Of a stretch of DNA of 64,000 nt, positions 1-9,306 are shown in pieces. A program made the translations under genes and the position numbers. The stretch is taken from positions 186,001 to 250,000 of the forward strand of contig NZ_SOAL01000002.1 of NCBI RefSeq assembly GCF_004364775.1, in the 5' to 3' direction. The stretch comes from Comamonas sp. JUb58 (GTDB lineage Bacteria > Pseudomonadota > Gammaproteobacteria > Burkholderiales > Burkholderiaceae_C). Within the stretch, counting starts at the first letter, position 1, and each line of letters starts with the position of its first letter. The notes beneath the pieces are model-generated. The model did not search any database. It was not told the DNA's origin and was given only the letters and a program-made list of their open reading frames with translations.

Positions 1-291
1 AAGGGCAAGGTCATGACCTCCGAGCAAGTGCGCTGGGGCCTGGAGAACATGAACATGACCCAGGAACGCCTCAATGAGCTGGGCTTTGGCAAGATCATCC
101 GCCCCTTCAAGACCAGCTGTGACAACCACCTGGGCGCCGACTGGGCCCGTATCGCCACCTGGGACGGCAGCAAGTTCAACGTCACCTCGGACTGGTACCA
201 ATCGGACAAGAGCCTGATCGACCCGCTGGTCAAGGAATACGCCGACAAGTACGCCAAGGAAAAGAACGTGACGCCACGTTCCTGCAGCTAA
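1..291 (+). CDS. Branched-chain-type ABC transporter substrate-binding protein, C-terminal part
   Basis: Only the last 96 codons are present; the frame is open from the first base and stops at 291. The fragment (GLENMNMTQERLNELGF, then KIIRPFKTSCDNHLGADWARI) resembles the C-terminal lobe of periplasmic type I solute-binding proteins of the LivJ/UrtA class (Peripla_BP_6 fold). The next gene encodes a LivF-type ATPase on the same strand, which fits a branched-chain amino acid or aromatic acid uptake operon that starts outside the window. The ligand cannot be judged from this fragment. The downstream CoA ligase suggests an organic or aromatic acid rather than an amino acid, but that is inference. 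Confidence 0.75.
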   Translation, partial: KGKVMTSEQVRWGLENMNMTQERLNELGFGKIIRPFKTSCDNHLGADWARIATWDGSKFNVTSDWYQSDKSLIDPLVKEYADKYAKEKNVTPRSCS

Positions 292-420
292 GGCTGCGTG
301 GTCCCTGGGCCTGGTGGCCCGGGGCCTCTCGTGGCAGGCCCCTGGCGCCCTTCCCCTGCGGAAGGCGCCCGCTCCCCGGGGCCGCCCACCCTCCATTTTG
401 TTGAGAGATCAGGTGACGGC

Positions 421-1260
421 ATGACCGATTCCCCGCAAACAGCTTCCACCCCATCCGCAGCAGCGCCGCTTTTGGTCGTCAACGGCATCGAGGTGATCTA
501 TAACCATGTGATCCTGGTGCTCAAAGGCGTCTCGCTGTCGGTGCCGCGTGAATCGATCGTAGCCATCCTGGGCGGCAATGGCGCCGGCAAGACCACCACC
601 TTGCGCGCCATCTCCAACCTGCTCAAGGGCGAGCGCGGCGAAGTCACCAAGGGCAGCATCGAGCTCGAAGGCGAGCGCATCGAAGCGCTGACCCCGTCGG
701 ACCTGGTCAAGCGCGGCGTCGTACAGGTGATGGAAGGCCGGCACTGCTTTGCCCACCTGACCATCGAAGAGAACCTGCTCACCGGCAGCTACACCCGCAC
801 CAGCAAGGGCGAGATCGCCGCCAACCTGGACAAGGTCTACAACTATTTCCCCCGCCTCAAGACGCGCCGCACCAGCCAGGCGGCCTACACCTCGGGCGGC
901 GAGCAGCAGATGTGCGCCATTGGCCGCGCGCTGATGAGCAACCCGCGCCTGGTGCTGCTCGATGAGCCCTCGATGGGCCTGGCGCCGCAGATCGTTGAAG
1001 AGGTCTTCAACATCGTGCAGGACCTGAACCAGAAGGAAAAGGTCACCTTCGTGCTGGCCGAGCAGAACACCAACATGGCGCTGAAGTACGCCGACTACGG
1101 CTACATCATGGAGAGCGGTCGCATCATGATGGACGGCGCCGCCAAGGACCTCGCCAACAACGAGGACGTCAAGGAGTTCTACCTGGGCATGGGCGGCGGC
1201 GAGCGCAAGAGCTTCAAGGACGTCAAGAGCTACAAGCGCAGAAAACGCTGGCTGGCCTGA
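421..1260 (+). CDS. livF: ABC transporter ATP-binding protein, LivF type
   Basis: This 279-residue ATPase energises a branched-chain-type importer on the cytoplasmic face of the membrane. Walker A is GGNGAGKTT, the signature reads TSGGEQQ, and Walker B is LVLLDEPSMGLAP followed by the switch region FVLAEQN, all typical of LivF. The frame is open from 298, but the residues before 421 are low-complexity and the family alignment begins just after the ATG at 421, so that start is chosen. It has a Thr/Ser/Ala-rich N-terminal tail of about 16 residues and a basic tail (KSYKRRKRWLA) longer than usual for LivF. It sits between the substrate-binding protein and a phenylacetate-CoA-ligase-like gene. 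Confidence 0.85.
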   Translation: MTDSPQTASTPSAAAPLLVVNGIEVIYNHVILVLKGVSLSVPRESIVAILGGNGAGKTTTLRAISNLLKGERGEVTKGSIELEGERIEALTPSDLVKRGVVQVMEGRHCFAHLTIEENLLTGSYTRTSKGEIAANLDKVYNYFPRLKTRRTSQAAYTSGGEQQMCAIGRALMSNPRLVLLDEPSMGLAPQIVEEVFNIVQDLNQKEKVTFVLAEQNTNMALKYADYGYIMESGRIMMDGAAKDLANNEDVKEFYLGMGGGERKSFKDVKSYKRRKRWLA

Positions 1261-1368
1261 CCGCACTGCTTCAACGCACCCGATTACCGCGCCGGCTGAT
1301 GCCCAGATGCCGGCGTCTGCGGCAGATTCGCCCTCAAAAATACCGATCACACGTCCCGGAGAACCCGC

Positions 1369-2628
1369 ATGAGCCAGCATTACGACGATCTGGAGTCCCG
1401 CGCCCCAGCTGCCCGCGAAGCCGATCTGATGGCCCGCCTGCCCGCCCAGATTCGGCACGCCCAGCAACACTCCCCCGCCTTTGCCAGCATCCTGCAAGGG
1501 ATCGATGCCGCCAGCATCAACAGCCGCGCGGCGCTGGCGCAGCTGCCCGTGACCCGCAAGCATGAACTGCTGGAGCGCCAAAAGGCCGAGCGCACCCAGC
1601 ACCCAGGCCGCGCCATCTTTGGCGGCTTCAACACCGCGCCCTTTGGCAGCGCCATGCCACGCATGTTTGCCAGCCCCGGCCCCATCTATGAACCCGAGGG
1701 CCAGCGCCCCGACTACTGGCGCATGGCCCGCGCCATCTATGCGGCCGGCTTTCGCGCTGGCGAGCTGGTGCACAACAGCTTCAGCTACCACTTTGTGCCC
1801 GCCGGCTCGATGATGGAGTCAGGCGCCCAGGCGCTGGGCGCCACCGTCTTCCCCGCCGGCACTGGCCAGACCGAGCAGCAGGTGCAGGCCATGGCCGATC
1901 TGCACCCGCATGGCTACATCGGCACGCCCAGCTTTTTGAAGATCATCCTGGAGAAGGCCGAAGCCCAGGGCCAGCGCATCGCATCGCTGACCAAGGCGCT
2001 CGTCTCCGGCGAGGCCTGCCCGCCCTCACTGCGCGACTGGTTCAGTGCCCGGGGCGTGGCTGCCTACCAGTGCTATGCGACCGCCGACCTGGGCCTGATT
2101 GCCTATGAAACCGAGGCCCGCGAAGGCCTGGTGCTGGACGAGAACGTGATTGTCGAGATCGTGCGCCCCGGCACCGGCGACCCGGTGGCCGAAGGCGAGG
2201 TCGGCGAGCTGGTCGTCACCACCCTCAACACCGACTACCCGCTGATCCGCTTTGGCACCGGCGACCTGTCGGCCGTCCTCCCCGGCCAGTGCCCCAGCGG
2301 CCGCACCAACACCCGCATCAAGGGCTGGATGGGCCGCGCCGACCAGACCACCAAGGTGCGCGGCATGTTTGTGCACCCCGGCCAGATCGCCGAGGTCGTC
2401 AAACGCTTTCCCCAGGTGCAAAAGGCGCGCCTGGTTGTCAGCGGCGCCATGGCCCAGGACCAGATGAGCCTGCAGGTGGAAACCACCGAGCTGGGCGCCG
2501 GCCTGGCCGAACAGATCGCCGACGCCGTGCGCGAAGTCACCAAGCTGCGCGCCGACATCGCGCTGCTGCGCCCGGGTGAGCTGCCGAATGATGGCAAGGT
2601 GATTGAGGATGCGCGGAGTTATGACTGA
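1369..2628 (+). CDS. Phenylacetate-CoA ligase family (AMP-binding) protein
   Basis: The 419-residue product resembles the PaaK branch of the adenylate-forming superfamily, which makes acyl-CoA from a carboxylic acid and ATP. Supporting segments are GYIGTPSFLKIIL, the adenylate-contacting region YATADLGLIAYE, the hinge-type segment LIRFGTGDLS, the C-terminal-domain segment GRADQTTKVRGMFVHP, and a terminal DGKVIEDAR with a lysine in the position of the usual catalytic lysine. It follows livF by about 110 bp on the same strand. Coupling of uptake to CoA activation of the imported acid is the likely logic. The substrate is unknown and paaK itself should not be assumed. The ATG is preceded by GGAG. 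Confidence 0.8.
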   Translation: MSQHYDDLESRAPAAREADLMARLPAQIRHAQQHSPAFASILQGIDAASINSRAALAQLPVTRKHELLERQKAERTQHPGRAIFGGFNTAPFGSAMPRMFASPGPIYEPEGQRPDYWRMARAIYAAGFRAGELVHNSFSYHFVPAGSMMESGAQALGATVFPAGTGQTEQQVQAMADLHPHGYIGTPSFLKIILEKAEAQGQRIASLTKALVSGEACPPSLRDWFSARGVAAYQCYATADLGLIAYETEAREGLVLDENVIVEIVRPGTGDPVAEGEVGELVVTTLNTDYPLIRFGTGDLSAVLPGQCPSGRTNTRIKGWMGRADQTTKVRGMFVHPGQIAEVVKRFPQVQKARLVVSGAMAQDQMSLQVETTELGAGLAEQIADAVREVTKLRADIALLRPGELPNDGKVIEDARSYD

Positions 2629-2688
2629 CCAGCGGTGGCGCTGGGCCAGGTCCGGGGCCCGCCGCACCTGCGGGCTCGCCCTATCGCA

Positions 2689-3825
2689 CTACACCGGGCT
2701 AAGCACATAGCTCGTGCTGCGCCCACCTGCTGGCTCCTTGGCCAACACTCCCAGCGTCAGCAACTCGTTGATATCTCGTAGTGCCGTGTCGCTGGAGCAC
2801 TTGGCGATGGCCGCCCATTTCCCGGTCGTGAGCTTTCCGTCAAAGCCATCGAGCAAGCGGTTCAGCACCTTGATATGGCGCTCGTTCATCGGCGCCATCG
2901 CCCAATGGCGCCAAAACCGCGCCTTATAGAGTACGACCGCCAAACCCTCGTTCGCTTGTAGGACCGCCTGGTGCAAGGTCTTCAGAAACCACAGCAGCCA
3001 TGGCGTCACATCCATGCCGCCCTTTTGCGTGCGCTCCAAAACCTCGTAATAGGCCTTGCGCTCGCGCTGTATTTGGGCAGACAGGCTGTAAAAGCGCTGC
3101 GCACTGCCATCCGCGCGCGCCAACAGCAGATCACCGATGGCCCGCGCCATACGACCATTGCCGTCATCAAAAGGGTGGATGGTCACAAACCACAAATGCC
3201 CCAACCCAGATTTGAGCAATGCCGGAAGGGTGGAATGCACCGGGTCATTGATCCAGGCCAGCAACTTGGCCATCTCTGCAGGCACTTGGGGGGCAGGAGG
3301 CGCTTCGTAATGCACTTTCTGGCGGCCGATCGGGCCTGATACCACCTGCATGGGGCCCGCTGCGTCATCGCGCCACGTGCCCACCGCTATCTTGCTCATG
3401 CCCGAATAACCGGTTGGGAACAAGGCGGCATGCCAGCCATAGATGCGCTGCTCGGTGACGGCTTGCTGGTGGTTTGCCGTCGCGTCGAGCACCATCTCGA
3501 CCACACCCTCCACATGCCGGTCTACCGGTGCGAGCGCCCCAATGTCCAACCCCAACCGCCGGGCGATGGAGGAGCGCACAGACGCCACATTGAGCGACTC
3601 CCCTTCGATCTCGGAAGTCTTGAGCACATCCTGCGTCAGCGCAGCCAGGCTCGCCTGGTCCCTTAGGCCCATGCCGACATCCGCCAGGCGCCCAAGCAGC
3701 ATGCCTTGCGCCTGACTGACCTGCGCCAGTGGAGCAGCCAGGGCATCGCTATCGAACTGCCACTGAGGCCAGTGCGGGGATTGCCAGATATATTCACCGC
3801 TAAACATGCGGTGAATAATAGACAT
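2689..3825 (-). CDS. Fic family protein (probable AMP transferase)
   Basis: The 378-residue protein has the complete Fic active-site motif HPFDDGNGRMAR at residues 217-228, in which the His is the catalytic base and the acidic/GNGR part binds the nucleotide phosphates. Such proteins usually transfer AMP to a Ser, Thr or Tyr of a target. An N-terminal inhibitory helix motif of the (S/T)xxxE(G/N) type is visible as TSEIEG at residues 70-75, which places it in the intramolecularly inhibited class. The C-terminus (about 310-378) looks like a winged-helix domain. There is no small antitoxin gene beside it, consistent with self-inhibition. It stands alone between two unrelated operons. The ATG at 3825 has a weak ribosome site; ATG 3807 is an alternative. 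The target is unknown. Confidence 0.88.
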   Translation of the reverse strand: MSIIHRMFSGEYIWQSPHWPQWQFDSDALAAPLAQVSQAQGMLLGRLADVGMGLRDQASLAALTQDVLKTSEIEGESLNVASVRSSIARRLGLDIGALAPVDRHVEGVVEMVLDATANHQQAVTEQRIYGWHAALFPTGYSGMSKIAVGTWRDDAAGPMQVVSGPIGRQKVHYEAPPAPQVPAEMAKLLAWINDPVHSTLPALLKSGLGHLWFVTIHPFDDGNGRMARAIGDLLLARADGSAQRFYSLSAQIQRERKAYYEVLERTQKGGMDVTPWLLWFLKTLHQAVLQANEGLAVVLYKARFWRHWAMAPMNERHIKVLNRLLDGFDGKLTTGKWAAIAKCSSDTALRDINELLTLGVLAKEPAGGRSTSYVLSPV

Positions 3826-3898
3826 AAACGCCGCAAATGTCTATCGCGTCTCCAAAACTTGCCTGGCTGTGCGCAACCGCATCTCTGATCCAGGCCCC

Positions 3899-4267
3899 TC
3901 AGTGGCTAATCATCCAAGGCCGATTCCCCACCTGGCTTTTTAGCGCCGGCTGCGCCGCAGCCGCAGCGGCGCCGGTCTTGGCACCCCCACTGCAACACCC
4001 ACAGCCACTGGGATGCCGCAGCCGCCCATAGTTGCCCGCAGCAGGATCGTTATCCCGCGACATACGCGGCGCATGGCGGGCGCGTTCGTTGACCTCGGCG
4101 GCGCGGCGCTGCTGGGGGGAGGTGCAGGCCAGGCGCGGTGCCTGGCTGATGACGCGCTCGGAGGCCGCGCCGCAGCGGGGGCAGGCGCAGGCCAGGTTGC
4201 GGTCGGCCAGGCGGCGCAGCGCGTCGAATTCGCCGCAGTGCTGGCAGGCGTAGTCATAGGTGGGCAT
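3899..4267 (-). CDS. fmdB: FmdB family zinc-ribbon protein
   Basis: This 122-residue protein begins MPTYDYACQHCGEFDALR and continues with CACPRCG, the paired CxxC knuckles of the FmdB/CxxC_CxxC_SSSS putative regulatory family. The C-terminal half is low-complexity, with a GCGCCSGG patch. The ATG at 4267 is chosen over an upstream GTG because AGGAG lies at the right distance and the conserved MPTYDY start coincides with it. It is the last gene of the urt-fmdA operon. In Methylophilus methylotrophus FmdB was proposed to regulate the formamidase operon; a role here in regulation or in metal delivery to formamidase is inference. Confidence 0.85.
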   Translation of the reverse strand: MPTYDYACQHCGEFDALRRLADRNLACACPRCGAASERVISQAPRLACTSPQQRRAAEVNERARHAPRMSRDNDPAAGNYGRLRHPSGCGCCSGGAKTGAAAAAAQPALKSQVGNRPWMISH

Positions 4268-4329
4268 CACAGTCTCCTGCACAAAAAGATAAAAGCGGGC
4301 CGGCGCTGCGGCCCGCGCAAGCCAGCGTC

Positions 4330-5553
4330 TTACTTGTCGTACGAGATCGGCATATCGATGCTGCCGTCCAGGTACTTGACCGGCCCAGCCGCGCTGGGGT
4401 TGATGTCGAAATCAAAGATCTGCGTGGGCAGCCACAGCGTGGCGCAGGCATTGGGCACGTCCACCACGCCGCTGATATGGCCCTGCACCGGGGCGGTGCC
4501 GAGGATGGAATAGGCCTGGGCGCCCGAGTAGCCAAACTTCTTGAGGTACTCGATGGCGTTCAGGCAGGCCTGCTTGTAGGCCACGTTCACATCCAGGTAG
4601 TACTGCTTGCCCGATTCGTCGACGCTGATGCCTTCAAAGATCACATAGTCGTTGTAGGTCGGCACGATGGGGCTGGGCTTGAAGATGGGGTTCTTGATGC
4701 CGTACTTGGCCATGCCGCCCTTGATGATGGACACCTTCATGTGCACCCAGCCGGCCATCTCGATCGCGCCGCAGAAGGTGATTTCGCCATCGCCCTGGCT
4801 GAAGTGCAGATCGCCCACCGACAGGCCGGCGCCATCGACATAGACCGGGAAGAAGATCTTGGAGCCGCGCGAGAGGTCCTTGATATCGCAGTTGCCGCCA
4901 TGCTCGCGCGGGGGCACGGTGCGCGCGCCGCTGGCTGCGGCCTTGTCGCGTGCCTCGCCCTTGAGCTGGCCCATGTGCGCCGTCGCCATGAAGGGCGGGT
5001 TGGCCAGGTTGCCGTCCGGGTTGGTGTCGATCAGCGCCTGCTCGCGCGCATTCCAGGTCTCGAGCATCTTGGGATCGGGCAAGGTGCCGATCAGGCCGGG
5101 GTGGATCAAACCGGCATAGCGCACGCCGGGGATGTGGCGCGAGGTGGTGAACATGCCCTGGAAATCCCAGATCGATTTTTGCGCGGACGGGAAATGGTCC
5201 GTCAGGAATCCGCCGCCGTTCTTCTGCGAGAAAAAGCCGTTGAAGCCCCATTGGCTCTCGTCCTTGGCGCCGATGTCGAGCAGGTCCACAACCAGCAGGT
5301 CGCCCGGCTCGGCACCTTTGACGCCGACCGGGCCCGAGAGGTAGTGCACCGTGGTCAGGTCCACATCGCGCACATCGTCGGCGCTGTCGTTGTTCTGGAT
5401 GAAGCCCCCCGTCCAGTCGTAGGTCTCCAGCACAAAGTCATCGCCGGGGTTCACCCAGCAGGCCATCGGAATATCGGGGTGCCAGCGGTTGTGCACCTTC
5501 TCGTTGGAGGGGGCCGGTTGGGACAGATCAACCTTGATCAGGGTTTCGGGCAT
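4330..5553 (-). CDS. fmdA: Formamidase (acetamidase/formamidase family)
   Basis: The product is 407 residues, in line with the formamidase of Methylophilus, and hydrolyses formamide to formate and ammonia in the cytoplasm. Recognisable family segments are NRWHPDIPMACWVNPGDD, EPGDLLVVDLLDI, HPGLIGTLP, PPREHGGNCDIKDL and VGDLHFSQGDGE. The start at 5553 (MPETLIKVDL) is preceded by AGGAG; an in-frame ATG eight codons upstream lacks a comparable site. It lies between urtE and fmdB, with 80 and 62 bp gaps, and is probably co-transcribed with both. The context indicates that the neighbouring transporter imports short-chain amides, urea or both as a nitrogen source. Confidence 0.93.
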   Translation of the reverse strand: MPETLIKVDLSQPAPSNEKVHNRWHPDIPMACWVNPGDDFVLETYDWTGGFIQNNDSADDVRDVDLTTVHYLSGPVGVKGAEPGDLLVVDLLDIGAKDESQWGFNGFFSQKNGGGFLTDHFPSAQKSIWDFQGMFTTSRHIPGVRYAGLIHPGLIGTLPDPKMLETWNAREQALIDTNPDGNLANPPFMATAHMGQLKGEARDKAAASGARTVPPREHGGNCDIKDLSRGSKIFFPVYVDGAGLSVGDLHFSQGDGEITFCGAIEMAGWVHMKVSIIKGGMAKYGIKNPIFKPSPIVPTYNDYVIFEGISVDESGKQYYLDVNVAYKQACLNAIEYLKKFGYSGAQAYSILGTAPVQGHISGVVDVPNACATLWLPTQIFDFDINPSAAGPVKYLDGSIDMPISYDK

Positions 5554-5633
5554 GTGCAGCTCCTGTGATGCAGTCAATGAAACAGAAAAATGCGGGCCGG
5601 CAGCGCAGTGCCAGCGGCCGGCCGCGCAAGGAC

Positions 5634-6323
5634 CTAAACCGACAGATAGGACTTGATGTGGGCCTCGTTGGTGTTGGCGCGGTCGGTCTCGTGCACGATG
5701 CGCCCGCCCTCGATGACAAAGAGCCGGTCGGCCACATCCATCGCAAAATGCAGCACCTGCTCGGAGACGACGATGGTGATTTCGCGCATCTTGCGGATCT
5801 CATTGAGCGCCTTGGCGATGTCCTTGATGATGGACGGCTGTATGCCCTCGGTGGGCTCGTCGAGCAGCAGCACCTTGGGGTTGGTGACCAGCGCGCGGGC
5901 AATGGCCAGCTGCTGCTGCTGCCCGCCCGAGAGGTTGCCGCCCTTGCGCCGGCGCATGTCCCAGAGCACCGGGAACAGCGCATAGATCTCGTCGGGGATC
6001 TTGCGGTCGCGGGCGTTTTCCAGACCGGTCTCGATGTTCTCCTCGACGCTCAGGGTCGGGAAGATCATGCGGCCCTGGGGCACATAGGCAATGCCCTTGG
6101 CCACGCGCAGATAGCTCTCGTCGCGCGATACGTCCTGCCCCGCCACCTGCACCGCCCCGCTCTTGAGCGGCAGCACGCCCATCAGCGCCTTGAACAAGGT
6201 GGTCTTGCCCATGCCGTTGCGGCCCATGATGGCCAGGGTTTCATTGGGCCGGCCTTCGAAGGAGATGCCATGCAGCGCCTCGCTCTGTCCGTAGGCCACG
6301 TGGATATCGTTGACTTTCAGCAT
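5634..6323 (-). CDS. urtE: Urea/amide ABC transporter ATP-binding protein UrtE
   Basis: A 229-residue LivF-type ATPase with Walker A GRNGMGKTT, signature LSGGQQQQLAIARAL, Walker B VLLLDEPTEGIQPSII and the switch histidine position replaced as usual in this family (VSEQVL). The motifs PTEGIQPSII and MGVLPLKSG are typical of UrtE. The ATG at 6323 (MLKVNDIHVAYGQSEAL) lies 10 bp downstream of the urtD stop. It would pair with UrtD to drive the UrtBC permease. The frame is open upstream of 6323 but those codons overlap urtD and are not conserved. Confidence 0.9.
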   Translation of the reverse strand: MLKVNDIHVAYGQSEALHGISFEGRPNETLAIMGRNGMGKTTLFKALMGVLPLKSGAVQVAGQDVSRDESYLRVAKGIAYVPQGRMIFPTLSVEENIETGLENARDRKIPDEIYALFPVLWDMRRRKGGNLSGGQQQQLAIARALVTNPKVLLLDEPTEGIQPSIIKDIAKALNEIRKMREITIVVSEQVLHFAMDVADRLFVIEGGRIVHETDRANTNEAHIKSYLSV

Positions 6324-6333
6324 ATGCGGCTCC

Positions 6334-7077
<744 letters not shown>

Positions 7078-7091
7078 TGCTCACTCCTGGT

Positions 7092-8291
7092 TCAGACGCC
7101 TTCGGCCGCGGGCTTACCGGCGACCGGCTCCTGCGCCTTGCTGCTGGCCGGGCTGGTGATGGGTTTGCTGACCGTGCTGTTCGCCGCAGGGATGGGCGGG
7201 CTGGCAGGTTTGGCGGCGCGCCGGGCCAGCATGGGCTTGAGCTTGCTCGCATACAGGCCCGCCAGGCCGTTGGGGAAGAACATGGTCACCACAATGAAGA
7301 GGCCGGCCATGCAGAACATCCAGAGATCGGGGAAGGTCTCGGAGAAATAGGTCTTGCCAAAGTTGACCAGCAGCGCGCCATAGACGGCACCGACCAGGCT
7401 CATGCGGCCACCGACGGCGGCAAAGATCACCATCTCGATCGAGGGAACAATGCCGACGATGGAGGGCGACATAAAGCCCACCTGCAGCGCAAACATGGCG
7501 CCGCCAATGCCCGATATCGCAGCGGCCAGGCAGAACACAAAGACCTTGAACATCGACACGTCGTAGCCGGAGAAGCGCACGCGGTCTTCCTTGTCGCGCA
7601 TCGCCAGCAGCAGGGTGCCGAGCTTGCTTTTCTGGATCCAGAGGCAGGCCACCACCGACAGCAGCAGCAGGCCGCAGCAGACGTAGTAGAGGATGTACTT
7701 GGCGCTGTCGGTGCGGATGTCCCAGCCCAGCATGGTGCGCAGGTCGGTCATGCCGTTGACACCGCCGGTGTAGCCCTGCTGGCCGATGATCAGCACCGTG
7801 AGGATCAGCGCCACGGCCTGGGTGATGATGGCAAAGTAGACATCGCCCACCCGGCGGCGGAACATCGCAAAGCCGATGATGAAGGCCAGCAGCGCGGGGG
7901 CAGCCACCACGGCAAACAGCGCAAACGGCAGGTGCTCGAACGGCGTCCACCACAGCGGCAGCGCGGTGAGCTGGTTCCAGTCCATGAAGTCGGGGATGCC
8001 CGGTGTGGACTGGATGCTGGTGCTGGCCTTGTCCGAGGCTTCGAGCTTGAGGAACATGGCCATCGCATAACCGCCCAGGCCAAAGAACACGCCCTGCCCC
8101 AGGCTCAGCACGCCGCCCCAACCCCAGAGCATGACCAGGCCCACGGCCACAAAGGCGTAGCAGAGGTACTTGCCCACCAGGTTCAGGCGGAAGGAATCCA
8201 GCGCCAAGGGGAACACCAGCAGCAGCACCACGGCCAGCAGTGCCACATGTCCCAGGCCGGTTCGTTCCAGCCACGCACGCATATCTTTCAT
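7092..8291 (-). CDS. urtC: Urea/amide ABC transporter permease UrtC
   Basis: A 399-residue polytopic LivM-type permease with about ten hydrophobic segments. Family segments include LCYAFVAVGLVMLWGWGGVL, SLGQGVFFGLGGYAMAMFL, QGYTGGVNGMTDL and the EAA-like loop FSGYDVSMFKVFVFCLAA. The start at 8291 (MKDMRAWL) is favoured because AAAGGA lies nine bases upstream; an ATG three codons earlier sits directly on that site. A Pro/Ser/Ala-rich cytoplasmic tail of about 40 residues follows the last helix and is longer than in typical UrtC. It forms the inner-membrane channel with UrtB. Confidence 0.92.
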   Translation of the reverse strand: MKDMRAWLERTGLGHVALLAVVLLLVFPLALDSFRLNLVGKYLCYAFVAVGLVMLWGWGGVLSLGQGVFFGLGGYAMAMFLKLEASDKASTSIQSTPGIPDFMDWNQLTALPLWWTPFEHLPFALFAVVAAPALLAFIIGFAMFRRRVGDVYFAIITQAVALILTVLIIGQQGYTGGVNGMTDLRTMLGWDIRTDSAKYILYYVCCGLLLLSVVACLWIQKSKLGTLLLAMRDKEDRVRFSGYDVSMFKVFVFCLAAAISGIGGAMFALQVGFMSPSIVGIVPSIEMVIFAAVGGRMSLVGAVYGALLVNFGKTYFSETFPDLWMFCMAGLFIVVTMFFPNGLAGLYASKLKPMLARRAAKPASPPIPAANSTVSKPITSPASSKAQEPVAGKPAAEGV

Positions 8292-8314
8292 GGTTGTCAT
8301 CCTTTCCACCGGCT

Positions 8315-9229
8315 TTAGCGGCGCACCTTGCTGGCAAACAAACCTTGGGGCCGCAGCATCAAGACCACGACGATGAAGGACAAGGTCAGCACCTTGGCCA
8401 TGGAGCCGCTCAGGAAGAACTCCGTGATGGACTGCACCTGGGCAATGCCAAAGGCCGATGCCACGGTGCCCAGCAGGCTGGCGGCGCCGCCAAAGGTGAC
8501 GACCAGGAAGGAATCCACGATGTAGAGCGAGCCGGAGGTGGGCCCCGTCGAGCCGATGGTGGTGAAGGCCGCCCCGGCAATGCCTGCCACCCCGCAGCCA
8601 ATGGCAAAGGTCAGGCGGTCGGTCTTCTTGGTGTTGATGCCGATGGCATTGGCCATCACGCGGTTGCTGACCGTGGCCCGCACCCGCAGGCCCCAACGGC
8701 TGCGGTAGAGCGCAATCAGCACACCGGCCGTCACCAGCAGCGCCAGCGCCAGCACAAACATGCCGTTGATCGGAATGTCCAGCCCCTCGCTGGGCGACCA
8801 GGAGCCCATCAACCAGTCAGGCAAGGTGGGGCTCACCTCTTTGGGGCCGATCACCGAGCGGAACACCTGCTGCAGCCCCAGGCTCAGGCCCCAGGTGGCC
8901 AGCAGGGTATCGAGCGGGCGCTTGTACAGATGGCGGATCAGCGCCCATTCGGCCAGCCAGCCCAGCACAAACGCAAAAACAAAGGCAGCCACGATCGACA
9001 AGGGAAAGTAGTAGGGCATCCAGGCCGGTGCATGGGCTTCCACCAGGGTGGAGGCCATGAACACGGTGTAGGCGCCGATGGTCATGAACTCGCCATGCGC
9101 CATGTTGATGACACCCATCTGGCCAAAAATAATCGCCAGGCCCAGGCCCATCAGCAGCAATACCGCAAACAGGCTGAGGCCTGCAAAGCCCTGCATCAGC
9201 CCGATATTCATCATTTCAGAAAAGGTCAT
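8315..9229 (-). CDS. urtB: Urea/amide ABC transporter permease UrtB
   Basis: A 304-residue LivH-type permease. Recognisable segments are GLGLAIIFGQMGVINMAHGEFMTIGAY near the N-terminus, LLATWGLSLGLQQ in the middle and the conserved RATVSNRVMANAIGINT loop that contacts the ATPases. The ATG at 9229 (MTFSEMMNIGLMQGF) follows AAGAGAG and is preferred to an upstream ATG inside a less conserved stretch. It lies between urtA (77 bp) and urtC (23 bp). Confidence 0.92.
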   Translation of the reverse strand: MTFSEMMNIGLMQGFAGLSLFAVLLLMGLGLAIIFGQMGVINMAHGEFMTIGAYTVFMASTLVEAHAPAWMPYYFPLSIVAAFVFAFVLGWLAEWALIRHLYKRPLDTLLATWGLSLGLQQVFRSVIGPKEVSPTLPDWLMGSWSPSEGLDIPINGMFVLALALLVTAGVLIALYRSRWGLRVRATVSNRVMANAIGINTKKTDRLTFAIGCGVAGIAGAAFTTIGSTGPTSGSLYIVDSFLVVTFGGAASLLGTVASAFGIAQVQSITEFFLSGSMAKVLTLSFIVVVLMLRPQGLFASKVRR

Positions 9230-9306
9230 GGCGCTCTCTTGTCGGGTGGTCGGCGGCAATGCGGGCCAGAGGCCTATGCCCCGTGGCCCGCTCTCGGGGT
9301 CCGGAC

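Noticed and set aside
409-1791. Open frame of 460 codons on the minus strand across livF and the CoA ligase
   Set aside because: It spans two well-supported genes and an intergenic gap; composition is typical of antisense frames.
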